A stretch of 7,517 nucleotides of DNA from Parcubacteria group bacterium. Lineage in GTDB: Bacteria; Patescibacteriota; Minisyncoccia; JACQLN01. Position 1 is the first letter of the stretch. Every line of letters starts with the position of its first letter. The stretch covers positions 1 to 7,517 of the forward strand of contig JACQLN010000058.1 of NCBI GenBank assembly GCA_016204035.1. Direction: 5' to 3'. Positions 1-5,272 of the stretch are shown one piece after another. The notes below the pieces were generated by a model. It did not search any database and was not told the origin of the DNA. It saw only the letters and a program-made list of their open reading frames with translations. The translations under genes were made by a program, and so were the position numbers.

Positions 1-23
1 GCGAAGGCGCCCTGGTTTTGAAA

Positions 24-52
24 TTGGAAAATTAGCATTTATTTGATAGGAT
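24..52 (+). promoter_or_regulatory. possible sigma70-type promoter for the tRNA-His unit
   Basis: TTGGAA (24-29) and TAGGAT (47-52) are separated by 17 bp; each matches 4 of 6 bases of the sigma70 consensus. The box lies about 40 bp upstream of the tRNA, a reasonable leader length. The bases before it could also be the tail of a gene entering from the left: one frame ends with TAG at 31-33 and another with TGA at 44-46, both too short to judge. Weak evidence. Confidence 0.3.
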
Positions 53-56
53 ACCT

Positions 57-84
57 AAAAGCTAGAAGCTAATCGCTAAAAGCT
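57..84. repeat. degenerate AGCTA-type simple repeat in the tRNA leader
   Basis: AAGCT or close variants recur about every 8-10 bases (AAAAGCTAG, AAGCTAATC, GCTAAAAGCTG). It does not fold into a convincing hairpin and encodes nothing. It looks like a short local duplication with drift. Confidence 0.4.
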
Positions 85-92
85 GTTTTTAT

Positions 93-167
93 GGTGGGTG
101 TAGCTTAGTGGTAAAGCGCCGCTCTGTGGCAGCGGTGATGAGGGTTCGATTCCCTTCACCCACCCCA
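93..167 (+). tRNA. tRNA-His, anticodon GTG, CCA encoded
   Basis: A full cloverleaf can be drawn. The acceptor stem GTGGGTG (94-100) pairs perfectly with CACCCAC (157-163). The D stem is GCTT/AAGC (103-106, 114-117). The anticodon stem CCGCT/AGCGG (119-123, 131-135) encloses loop CTGTGGC with anticodon GTG at 126-128. The T stem GAGGG/CCCTT encloses loop TTCGATT. The extra G at 93 opposite C73 at 164 is the G-1:C73 identity pair of histidine tRNA, encoded here. CCA is encoded at 165-167. The next start codon lies only 5 nt beyond the CCA. Confidence 0.97.
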
Positions 168-172
168 TTTTT

Positions 173-766
173 ATGTATTTCTACCAAATTCCCCCGGTCC
201 CGAAATTTTTCAAAGGATTCAAAAGACCGCAAATAAAACCTTCGGCGGCGGAGTTTGAAAACAAAAAAACCGGCCAAAAAGAAAAACTTATCGCCAGAAT
301 AGCTTCTAAAAAAGACTTAAAAGGAATTTCCGAACTAAACTTAAAATTGTTTAGAGACCAAATCAAGTTTGATCCGGTGATGAATTTGGAGTGGACGCGC
401 AGCCGCGACGGACAAAAATACTTAAAACACCGAATAACGCGCTCGGACGGTTTTGTTGAAGTAATTGAAAATCCTAAAAAAAATCTGGTGGCCTACCTGG
501 TGGGAGCCATAGTCAAAAGGCCGCCTTATAGAATCAAAGCCAATTACGCCGAACTGGAAAGCATTATCGTGGAACCGGCCTACCGCGGCGCCAATCTGGG
601 CACAAAACTCGTGTCTGATTTTACAAGCTGGTGTCGCCAAAATAAAATAGACTATGTTTCTTTATTGGTGGCCTCGCAAAATGATTCGGCTATAAAATTC
701 TATAAAAAAATCGGCTTCAAAGAATACGACCTGACTATGCGCCTCAAGCTCGCCGATAAACAGTAA
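173..766 (+). CDS. GNAT-family N-acetyltransferase
   Basis: This 197-aa protein has a GNAT fold from about residue 37 to the end. Motif A is visible as VEPAYRGANLGTKLV (133-147), with the R-G-x-x-x-G acetyl-CoA pyrophosphate loop (RGANLG, 138-143). Motif B follows as N170 and AIKFYKKIGFK (173-183). It should transfer an acetyl group from acetyl-CoA to an amine; the substrate cannot be read from sequence. Residues 1-36 are basic and aromatic and fall outside the domain. ATG 173 is the only sensible start: no other ATG, GTG or TTG occurs in frame before the domain, and an in-frame stop lies inside the tRNA (101-103). There is no SD and only 5 nt separate it from the tRNA CCA. Its TAA overlaps the murD ATG by one base, so it is probably translated with murD. 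Confidence 0.85.
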   Translation: MYFYQIPPVPKFFKGFKRPQIKPSAAEFENKKTGQKEKLIARIASKKDLKGISELNLKLFRDQIKFDPVMNLEWTRSRDGQKYLKHRITRSDGFVEVIENPKKNLVAYLVGAIVKRPPYRIKANYAELESIIVEPAYRGANLGTKLVSDFTSWCRQNKIDYVSLLVASQNDSAIKFYKKIGFKEYDLTMRLKLADKQ

Positions 767-2139
767 TGACGCCCCACGAATACTTAAAAGATAAAAAAGT
801 TTTGGTAATGGGCCTGGGCTTGCTGGGCGGCGGCATCGCCACAGTCAAATGGTTGGTCAAACACGGCGCCCAAGTCACGGTAACCGATCTTAAATCTCGG
901 GCTGATTTGCATAGTTCCATAAAATCGCTGGGATCGTCAGTCCGGCGGGTAAGATTTGTATTGGGCAAACATTTGGTTTCCGATTTCAAATCTCACGGTA
1001 TAGTTGTGGTTAACCCCGCCGTGCCGCGTGAAAGCCCCTTTCTAAAAATCGCCCGTGAAAACGGCGCGGTTTTGGAAAACGAAGCCAGCTTGTTTTTCAG
1101 ATTCTGCCGGAACCCGATTATAGGCGTGACGGGAACAAGAGGTAAAACCACTACGGCCAATTGGATCTACCATTTTCTTAAACAAAAATATCCTGAATCG
1201 GCCCTGGCGGGTAACTCGTCCGACAATCCCATGTTAAAGGCCTTGGACGAACTGGACGGCCAAAGCCCGGCGGTGGTGGAACTTTCCAGCTGGCATCTGG
1301 AGCTTTTACCCCAGTCCGGCCGGGCCCCGCATATTGCGGTGCTAACAAACATCTATCCCGACCATTTGAATCGCTACAAAAATATAACCGCTTACGCCCG
1401 GGCCAAAGCCAATATCTTTAAGCACCAAACCGGCAAAGATTTTTTAATTTTGAACCGGAAAAATCTTTGGACCAAGTTTTTCTTAAACCAGAAACCCAAA
1501 AGCCGAATTAAATTTATCCCCTTTCCCATTTCTCCCTTTTTGCCCCTTTTTACCCCTTTACCCCATTTCGACCTCGGCGAGCATAATCTGCAAAATCTAA
1601 AAACCGCCGCGCTCGCCGCTAACTTGGCGGGAGTTAGTTGGAATTTGATTAAAAAAGCCGCAAAAACTTTACCGCAAATAAAATTCCGCCAAGAGATAAT
1701 TTTAAGAAAAGGCGGTTTGACGGTGGTTAACGACACCACCGCCACCTCGCCCGACGCCACCATCGCCGCCCTAAAAAGATTTTCTTACCAAGGTCAGACC
1801 TTGGTATTGATAACGGGGGGCACAGATAAAAAACTGGAATTCGCCGATTGGGCCAAGACTGTTAAAAAAACCGTTAGGCCGGAAAATCTTTTTTTGCTGG
1901 AAAGTTCGGCCACGGCCAAAATGATAAACGCCTTAAACCGAATCGGCTATTTTGGGAAAACCCCACCCCGACTTTATCTTGATTTTAATATTCTTTTGAC
2001 TTCGGCCGTAAAACGCGCCAAAATCTTAAAAGGCAAAAAAACGCTTTTGTTTTCGCCTAGCGCGGCTTCGTTTGAAAAATTCAAAAACGAATTTGACCGC
2101 GGAAACCGCTTTAACCGGTTCTTTATAAAAAACAACTAA
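766..2139 (+). CDS. murD: UDP-N-acetylmuramoyl-L-alanine--D-glutamate ligase (MurD)
   Basis: This cytoplasmic ligase adds D-glutamate to UDP-MurNAc-L-Ala using ATP in peptidoglycan precursor synthesis. The length (457 aa) is normal for MurD. Landmarks in order: N-terminal Rossmann motif GLGLLGGG (16-23); ATP loop GTRGKTTT (123-130); ELSSWHLE (172-179), equivalent to ELSSFQLE; NIYPDHLNRY (195-204); AYARAKANIF (209-218), whose K214 is in the place of the carbamylated lysine; GEHNLQN (271-277); NDTTATSPDA (322-331); GGTDKKLEF; and the terminal SPSAASFEKFKNEFDRG region with R445-G446. D-Glu specificity is inferred from that last MurD-like region. The usual GNIG segment reads GNSSDNP (149-155). 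Residues 252-267 are a Pro/Phe/Leu-rich stretch encoded by C-runs, probably a surface-loop insertion. Start overlaps the GNAT stop as TAATG. Confidence 0.95.
   Translation: MTPHEYLKDKKVLVMGLGLLGGGIATVKWLVKHGAQVTVTDLKSRADLHSSIKSLGSSVRRVRFVLGKHLVSDFKSHGIVVVNPAVPRESPFLKIARENGAVLENEASLFFRFCRNPIIGVTGTRGKTTTANWIYHFLKQKYPESALAGNSSDNPMLKALDELDGQSPAVVELSSWHLELLPQSGRAPHIAVLTNIYPDHLNRYKNITAYARAKANIFKHQTGKDFLILNRKNLWTKFFLNQKPKSRIKFIPFPISPFLPLFTPLPHFDLGEHNLQNLKTAALAANLAGVSWNLIKKAAKTLPQIKFRQEIILRKGGLTVVNDTTATSPDATIAALKRFSYQGQTLVLITGGTDKKLEFADWAKTVKKTVRPENLFLLESSATAKMINALNRIGYFGKTPPRLYLDFNILLTSAVKRAKILKGKKTLLFSPSAASFEKFKNEFDRGNRFNRFFIKNN
1518..1564. repeat. C-run/pyrimidine tract inside murD; G-quadruplex motif on - strand
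   Basis: Six runs of 3-4 C (1518-1521, 1525-1527, 1534-1536, 1543-1546, 1553-1556, 1561-1564) are separated by 3-6 mostly T/A bases. On the - strand this gives six G-runs with loops of 3-6 nt, which fits the general G-quadruplex pattern. It encodes the Pro/Phe-rich segment near MurD residues 252-267. It looks like expansion of a short unit within the gene, kept in frame. Confidence 0.6.
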
Positions 2140-2151
2140 AATGTGTTAACC

Positions 2152-2157
2152 AAGGAG
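2152..2157 (+). promoter_or_regulatory. strong ribosome binding site for the 83-aa ORF
   Basis: AAGGAG ends 7 nt before ATG 2165. It is the main reason to trust this small gene and its start, and to prefer it over an overlapping ORF whose ATG is at 2143. The larger conserved genes in the window show no comparable site. Confidence 0.8.
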
Positions 2158-2164
2158 AATAGAA

Positions 2165-2416
2165 ATGACTCCATTGGAAGAAGCGCACATCGCGATTTTT
2201 GGATATCCACGAACGGAGGATATGCCGGAAGAAAAACTGGCCCAGCTGGTGATAGAGGGCTTAAGCCCAGTCCTTCACGGGCGCGATTTGGTAAATCGTT
2301 GTCGGGATTACATTTGCCAGCGCCGAGATGATTTTTCTGAATTGGTGCTGTGGTGGGTCAATCGCGATTTGACGATGTCTCCATCTGTCCGCGAGTTTCT
2401 TCTGAATACAAATTAG
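2165..2416 (+). CDS. small unrecognised soluble protein (83 aa)
   Basis: I do not recognise this family. The protein has no signal peptide or membrane helix. It is charged and probably mostly helical: an acidic N-terminal half (TEDMPEEKLAQLVIEG, 17-32), then a basic stretch with two cysteines (C46, C51), a WW pair at 63-64 and a short hydrophobic end. There is no CxxC or other obvious catalytic motif. The gene starts 25 nt after the murD stop on the same strand, so it can be read from the murD transcript, but its strong SD suggests independent, efficient translation. Its TAG is immediately followed by a 38-bp palindrome and then a rho-independent terminator, so it ends the + strand unit. SD, end signals and reading-frame integrity support it as real. 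Confidence 0.7.
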   Translation: MTPLEEAHIAIFGYPRTEDMPEEKLAQLVIEGLSPVLHGRDLVNRCRDYICQRRDDFSELVLWWVNRDLTMSPSVREFLLNTN

Positions 2417-2454
2417 ACGTATCCCGAGCTTACGATCGTAAGCTCGGGATACGT
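2417..2454. repeat. 38-bp perfect palindrome, copy 1 (core shared with 6544-6577)
   Basis: Each arm is 19 nt (ACGTATCCCGAGCTTACGA and its exact complement), centred on GATC between 2435 and 2436. It begins at the base after the 83-aa ORF stop codon. The inner 20 bp are identical to the inner 20 bp of the palindrome at 6544-6577. No T-run follows on either strand, so it is not a textbook intrinsic terminator; it may block readthrough or exonucleases at this convergent junction, or bind a dimeric protein. Confidence 0.85.
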
Positions 2455-2473
2455 TACGTAATAATAAATAGGC

Positions 2474-2513
2474 AACGGCTCAACGGGAAATCCCGTTGAG
2501 CCGTTCATTTTTT
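2474..2513 (+). terminator. rho-independent terminator of the murD/83-aa unit
   Basis: A perfect 14-bp stem (AACGGCTCAACGGG at 2474-2487 pairing with 2492-2505) closes a 4-nt AAAT loop. CA and then six Ts (2508-2513) follow. The strength and position fit termination of the + strand transcript before the convergent surface-protein gene. Confidence 0.9.
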
Positions 2514-2532
2514 ACCCTATTGGCTAATAACA

Positions 2533-2555
2533 TGGCCTAAGCTTAGCTTAGGCCA
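2533..2555. repeat. inverted repeat, 10-bp arms
   Basis: TGGCCTAAGC (2533-2542) and GCTTAGGCCA (2546-2555) are exact complements around a 3-nt TTA. No T-run follows on either strand. It lies about 50 nt beyond the stop of the - strand surface-protein gene and could protect or end that transcript, though it is not a canonical terminator. Confidence 0.6.
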
Positions 2556-2572
2556 AAAGTGGATAACATTAC

Positions 2573-2593
2573 AGAGCCGAGGCTCTCAGAGCC
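2573..2593. repeat. AGAGCC/GGCTCT triple unit with two mutually exclusive hairpins
   Basis: AGAGCC (2573-2578), its complement GGCTCT (2581-2586) and AGAGCC again (2588-2593) allow the middle unit to pair with either neighbour (5 bp each, loops of 4 or 3 nt). It starts 14 nt beyond the stop codon of the - strand gene. Its role is unknown. Confidence 0.4.
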
Positions 2594-2607
2594 GAATGGC
2601 CTATACC

Positions 2608-3876
2608 CTAATAAACATACACATCCACTACCAACCCCTTATCGTCGTAAAGATAAATTTTGTCGTTAAGGTCGTCAAAAATTTCCTCGGCGCGGCCCAA
2701 GTAAACTTTCCATTTGCCCTGGTAAAAATCAGCTCGGTTTTTGGCCCGCTCCACGCACGACTGATAATTGTAATTTTTAACAATAAAATCGCGGCAAGCC
2801 GGTTCGCCGCCAAACTGGAAAGCCGTTAAGCGCGGCGCGCTGCAACCGCTAATGCCGCGCGCAAACGTGCGGCAGGCAATGCTTAAATGATTGTAACTGG
2901 ACGAATCGGGTAAAACGCACCGGCCCGAAGCCGATAAAGAATCATAACCCTCAAAACTGCCGGCTAAATAACCGTCGCAGGAATTTTCCTGAAAATTAAC
3001 GCCGAGCGGGCTTCTCTTGCCTACGTAAATATCCACCGAAGCATTTCTGGTTAAAACTATCGGGTCGTTGGCCGAAAGTTCTCGGGGATTGTAAACCCGT
3101 GTGGCCGCGGGAACACTAAAAGAAAAATTTGAACGTTGCGTTTTAACCACCCAGCCGGAAACGTTTACGCCTAAATCGGAATTTTGATTGTGTAACGTTA
3201 ATTTTTCGTAATAGGGCTTGGCGGTACTGCCCTGGCGGACCACATTGCCTATTTTAATTTTTCCAAAATACTCCGAAACGTTAACCATAAAAGTTCTGGC
3301 GGCCGCGGTGTTGTCAAACTCCCCCGCGCTATTTTTGGCGCGGGCTAACAGCGTGTAAGTTTTCCGGCCCGGCGGCAAATTGTAAACAACCTTACTGCCC
3401 GTTTCTTTCCAACCGCCGTCGTAGCCGATCAGCCAAACGTCAAACCGTCTAACCTTTTCAAACGGCACAATCTGCCAGCCGTCCAAAGTAAATTCCACTT
3501 TGGTATTTTGGACAAAACCGTTGTGTTCCGGCCCACCGACAATAACTGTTTCCAGCGGGCTAAAAAAGACGCTGTTTCTAACCATCTGGACTTCCCTTTG
3601 GCGGCTGGGGGAAATAAAAACCGAACTCCTTAACTTTGATCTTTTAATAATATCGCCCACCTTGCCCGCCTTGACCGATCCGCCCGCACCTATAACCAGA
3701 ACACCAACTAACACAAAAACCACCAATTTCTTTATCCTATTGGTCCTATTGGTCCTATCGGACTTATTGGTCTTACTTGCCCTGCGTAGCTTTAGCGAAA
3801 CAGGGTTCGCCCTATTTAATTTTATAGATCTCACAGTCGCATTTTTTATGCCGCGCTGGGCAAATCCGGCGGCCAT
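2608..3876 (-). CDS. membrane-anchored surface protein with Ig-like and lamin-tail-like domains
   Basis: 422 aa. A basic N-terminus (1-50) precedes one hydrophobic helix, LVVFVLVGVLVIGAGG (51-66), which may be an anchor or an uncleaved signal. Residues about 102-200 look like an Ig/FN3-type beta domain (VEFTLDGW, FDVWLIGYDGGW, LPPGRKTYTLLARAKNSAGEFDNT). Residues about 203-290 resemble a lamin-tail domain (YEKLTLHNQNSDLGVNVSGWVV). The tail carries six cysteines (C300, C320, C335, C345, C361, C374), compatible with disulfides outside the cell, and ends KWKVYLGR...IYLYDDKGLVVDVYVY. This architecture is familiar from Parcubacteria-type genomes; its function is unproven, probably cell-surface structure or adhesion. 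The ATG at 3876 overlaps the end of nth by 65 nt and has only a weak GGGAT upstream; GTG at residue 15 (3834) is an alternative. Residues 34-47 are a T-N-R repeat. Confidence 0.8.
   Translation of the reverse strand: MAAGFAQRGIKNATVRSIKLNRANPVSLKLRRASKTNKSDRTNRTNRIKKLVVFVLVGVLVIGAGGSVKAGKVGDIIKRSKLRSSVFISPSRQREVQMVRNSVFFSPLETVIVGGPEHNGFVQNTKVEFTLDGWQIVPFEKVRRFDVWLIGYDGGWKETGSKVVYNLPPGRKTYTLLARAKNSAGEFDNTAAARTFMVNVSEYFGKIKIGNVVRQGSTAKPYYEKLTLHNQNSDLGVNVSGWVVKTQRSNFSFSVPAATRVYNPRELSANDPIVLTRNASVDIYVGKRSPLGVNFQENSCDGYLAGSFEGYDSLSASGRCVLPDSSSYNHLSIACRTFARGISGCSAPRLTAFQFGGEPACRDFIVKNYNYQSCVERAKNRADFYQGKWKVYLGRAEEIFDDLNDKIYLYDDKGLVVDVYVY
3735..3779. repeat. 9-bp tandem repeat, five units, inside the surface-protein gene
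   Basis: Units at 3735, 3744, 3753, 3762 and 3771 read TCCTATTGG, TCCTATTGG, TCCTATCGG, ACTTATTGG and TCTTACTTG. Being a multiple of three, the array stays in frame and encodes T-N-R / T-N-K / S-D-R triplets just before the membrane helix. Copies decay in one direction, as expected of slippage expansion. Confidence 0.8.
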
Positions 3877-4474
3877 AATCTATTATCCCATAAGTATAAC
3901 TAAACCAGTCTTTTTTAGGAATTATTCGCGTCAGGTCGCGCTCAATTTTCACCGGATTTGATTCTTGGGTAAATCCCAGCTTTTGGTTTAAGCGGATCAT
4001 GTGCGTATCCACCGCGATGCCTTCTACCACGCCCCAAGCGTTGCCCAAAACCACATTGGCTGTTTTTCTGGCCACGCCGGGCAAAGTTAAAATCTCGGCC
4101 ATGGTTTGGGGCAGCTGCCCTTGGAATTTTGACTGGATGATTTTGCAAGCCGCGATTATGTTTTTAGCTTTGTTGCGGTAAAATCCGCAGGCATGAACCA
4201 TCCGTTCCAACTGTTTTTGACTTAAAGCGGCAAAATCAGCCGCGGTTTTATATTTTTCAAAAATATTTTCTGTAACTTCGTTCACTTTTTTGTCGGTGCA
4301 TTGGGCCGAAAGTATCACCGCCGCCAAAAGCTGAATGGGATTTTGATAATTTAGGGCAATCTTGGCGTCGGGAAATTTACTTTTCAAAAATTTAACAACT
4401 TTAAGCGCCCGCTTTTTCTGGGCGGCGGCTGTTTCTGATTTGGAAAACGGCAGAGCAAATTGAGTGAAAGACAT
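3812..4474 (-). CDS. nth: endonuclease III (DNA glycosylase/AP lyase) with shortened Fe-S site
   Basis: 220 aa. It should excise oxidised pyrimidines and cut abasic sites in base-excision repair. LLAAVILSAQCTDKKVN (49-65) is the family signature. The helix-hairpin-helix LPGVARKTANVVLG (131-144) contains catalytic Lys137, and VDTH (155-158) contains catalytic Asp156, so the enzyme should be active. Oddity: the C-terminal 4Fe-4S motif, normally C-x6-C-x2-C-x5-C, is here C205-x6-C212-x1-C214 and then stops after EIYKIK, so the spacing is changed and the fourth cysteine is missing. No other frame supplies the missing part. The surface-protein ORF begins inside the last 65 nt of this gene, in another frame. 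The start ATG 4474 has no SD; an extended -10-like sequence lies almost directly upstream. Confidence 0.92.
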   Translation of the reverse strand: MSFTQFALPFSKSETAAAQKKRALKVVKFLKSKFPDAKIALNYQNPIQLLAAVILSAQCTDKKVNEVTENIFEKYKTAADFAALSQKQLERMVHACGFYRNKAKNIIAACKIIQSKFQGQLPQTMAEILTLPGVARKTANVVLGNAWGVVEGIAVDTHMIRLNQKLGFTQESNPVKIERDLTRIIPKKDWFSYTYGIIDYGRRICPARHKKCDCEIYKIK

Positions 4475-4482
4475 ACAAATTA

Positions 4483-4491
4483 ACTATATCA
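4483..4491 (-). promoter_or_regulatory. possible extended -10 promoter for nth
   Basis: On the - strand TGATATAGT (4491 to 4483) combines an extended TGn with a -10-like TATAGT. No good -35 is present; the position 17 bp upstream falls in the A/T arm of the folded element. Initiation about 7 nt downstream would leave almost no leader before ATG 4474, consistent with the absence of an SD. Confidence 0.3.
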
Positions 4492-4504
4492 GATAATAAA
4501 TCAA

Positions 4505-4602
4505 AAAAATAAGTCCCTCTGAGCGACTTCGGGAAGGTTTATTTAATTAGATAGGGTGGGGCGAGGGACTCCTCCTTGAGGAGCGAAGAAGGACTTATTT
4601 TT
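4505..4602. repeat. structured intergenic element, copy 1
   Basis: A 98-bp element closed by a 12-bp perfect outer helix (AAAAATAAGTCC at 4505-4516 with 4591-4602). Inside, TCT (4518-4520) and AGA (4587-4589) pair, next to a possible tandem G.A step (GA at 4521-4522 opposite GA at 4585-4586). A hairpin CTCCTC-CTT-GAGGAG occupies 4569-4583. T-runs leave the outer helix on both strands, so it can act as a bidirectional terminator. The core is nearly identical to copy 2 at 5273-5371, but the outer arms differ. Confidence 0.75.
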
Positions 4603-4612
4603 GATAAAAACT

Positions 4613-4638
4613 AAAAAACCCGAGATTTGAAGTCTCGG
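4613..4638 (-). terminator. rho-independent terminator for candidate RNA A
   Basis: On the - strand CCGAGA pairs with TCTCGG (6 bp, 7-nt loop), followed by G and six Ts (4618-4613). It shows that something is transcribed leftward through 4640-4850, where there is no convincing protein-coding gene. Confidence 0.8.
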
Positions 4639-4849
4639 ATCCTTTAATATGCTTGGGTCCGGGCCGCCCGCAGCTCTAGGCACGTTCGGACAGCGCTAAC
4701 GGACAGTACGTCTTGGAAATATTTTCAGTTGAATCTTAATAAAACACAGTCCGCAACGGACAATACCCATATTGCCGTATTTAGGACTTATTTTGAAGAT
4801 AATATTATTAAGAACTGAATGTTTTTCCAAGCCGCCAACCACCAAGCAT
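4613..4849 (-). ncRNA. candidate structured RNA A (paralog of RNA B), family unknown
   Basis: About 235 nt. Segment 4842-4852 pairs exactly with 4646-4656 (11 bp), closing the ends. A long inner rod follows: 4824-4831 with 4712-4719 (8 bp), 4813-4817 with 4726-4730 (5 bp) and 4805-4812 with 4735-4742 (8 bp). The apex has hairpins GTCCG-CAA-CGGAC (4749-4761) and AATAC/GTATT (4762-4766 with 4777-4781), as read on +. The - strand start carries CTTGGTGGTTGG (4846-4835) and the apex 18-nt motif is at 4751-4768; both recur in RNA B. The 67-codon ORF overlapping it has no SD. I see no RNase P, tmRNA or SRP RNA signature. The exact 5' end is uncertain: a start set by TATAAT would remove most of the closing helix. 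Confidence 0.6.
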
Positions 4850-4883
4850 ATTATAGGTTTAGCGCACCCAATATATATGTCAA
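4850..4883 (-). promoter_or_regulatory. promoter region for candidate RNA A
   Basis: The - strand has a perfect -35 TTGACA (4883-4878) and a perfect -10 TATAAT (4855-4850), but 22 bp apart, too long for one standard promoter. TTGACA with TAAACC (16-bp spacer, 4861-4856) would start the RNA near 4849, in register with RNA B; TATAAT alone would start it near 4843. The choice is open. Confidence 0.5.
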
Positions 4884-4886
4884 TGC

Positions 4887-4915
4887 ACAACTTTTCCACA
4901 CTGTGGAAAAGTTGT
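4887..4915. repeat. 29-bp palindrome made of two inverted DnaA-box-like 9-mers
   Basis: Arms ACAACTTTTCCACA and TGTGGAAAAGTTGT (14 nt each) are exact complements around a single C at 4901. Each arm holds TTTTCCACA, one base from the DnaA box TTATCCACA, facing each other 1 bp apart. Looser matches occur nearby (TTTCCACAA read on - near 5000-5008; TTCCCCACA on + at 5244-5252). It lies between the terminator of RNA B and the promoter of RNA A. It could be a protein-binding operator, a DnaA site or a hairpin. Confidence 0.6.
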
Positions 4916-4927
4916 TTTACGACACTT

Positions 4928-4949
4928 AAAAACCCCTCCTTTTAGGGAG
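4928..4949 (-). terminator. rho-independent terminator for candidate RNA B
   Basis: On the - strand CTCC pairs with GGAG (4-5 bp counting a G.T pair, 6-nt loop), followed by GGG and five Ts (4932-4928). The stem is short, but the T-run and the position just beyond the RNA B helices support it. Confidence 0.55.
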
Positions 4950-5218
4950 ACGTCTAGATGCAAACCCCGTCAAAGTTCTACCGATTCAATTCCTATGATT
5001 GTGGAAACTTACTCTTGATATGTAAAACTCTAACGGGGTGGACTTGGATAAAGGATTTTGAAAGTATGTTCAGCCCTATTAGATAGGTGGGTTCCCGCAA
5101 CGGACAATGCCCGAACGAATCAGTACATAGCCGCAATGTAAGGATCCCTTGAACAAATATTTTGTGCTAAAACTTAAAAAATCCTTTAAGAACGTTCGAC
5201 GTTCCAACCACCAAGTCC
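4928..5218 (-). ncRNA. candidate structured RNA B (paralog of RNA A), family unknown
   Basis: About 290 nt. The predicted start, GGACTTGG (5218-5211), pairs exactly with 5040-5047 (8 bp). A 5' hairpin GAACGT-CGA-ACGTTC spans 5204-5190, and an 11-bp helix joins 5178-5188 to 5049-5059. Smaller hairpins include CCTAT/ATAGG at 5075-5087 (read on +). A second domain is closed by a 15-bp helix between 5024-5038 and 4965-4979, fully paired with three G.U pairs. Shared with RNA A are the 5' motif CTTGGTGGTTGG (5215-5204) and the 18-nt apex motif at 5095-5112 with one mismatch. The closing helix differs in sequence from that of RNA A but stays paired. No convincing ORF is present. 6S RNA is worth testing because of the rod shape and two copies, but nothing in the sequence proves it. 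Confidence 0.6.
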
Positions 5219-5224
5219 GCTTTT

Positions 5225-5253
5225 ATTTTAACTCCGATCTGCGTTCCCCACAA
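5225..5253 (-). promoter_or_regulatory. promoter for candidate RNA B
   Basis: On the - strand TTGTGG (5253-5248) and TAAAAT (5230-5225) are separated by exactly 17 bp. The -10 matches 5 of 6 consensus bases and the -35 matches 3 of 6. Initiation 7 nt downstream falls on G5218, precisely the first base of the closing helix of RNA B, which supports both calls. Confidence 0.55.
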
Positions 5254-5272
5254 TCCCTAGATATGCACATAA

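Noticed and set aside
1..46. C-terminal end of an upstream + strand gene
   Set aside because: Two frames are open at the edge (ending with TAG at 31-33 or TGA at 44-46), but 10-14 residues are too few to choose or identify a gene.
89..277. 62-aa - strand ORF containing EGNRTLITAATERRFTTKLHPP
   Set aside because: This is the antisense of tRNA-His and the start of the GNAT gene; such peptides are a familiar spurious product of reading through this tRNA.
2143..2331. 62-aa + strand ORF overlapping the 83-aa gene
   Set aside because: Its ATG precedes the strong SD, which is spaced correctly only for ATG 2165.
4696..4899. 67-aa - strand ORF with many cysteines
   Set aside because: It lacks an SD, runs through the palindrome, promoter and helices of candidate RNA A, and resembles no protein.
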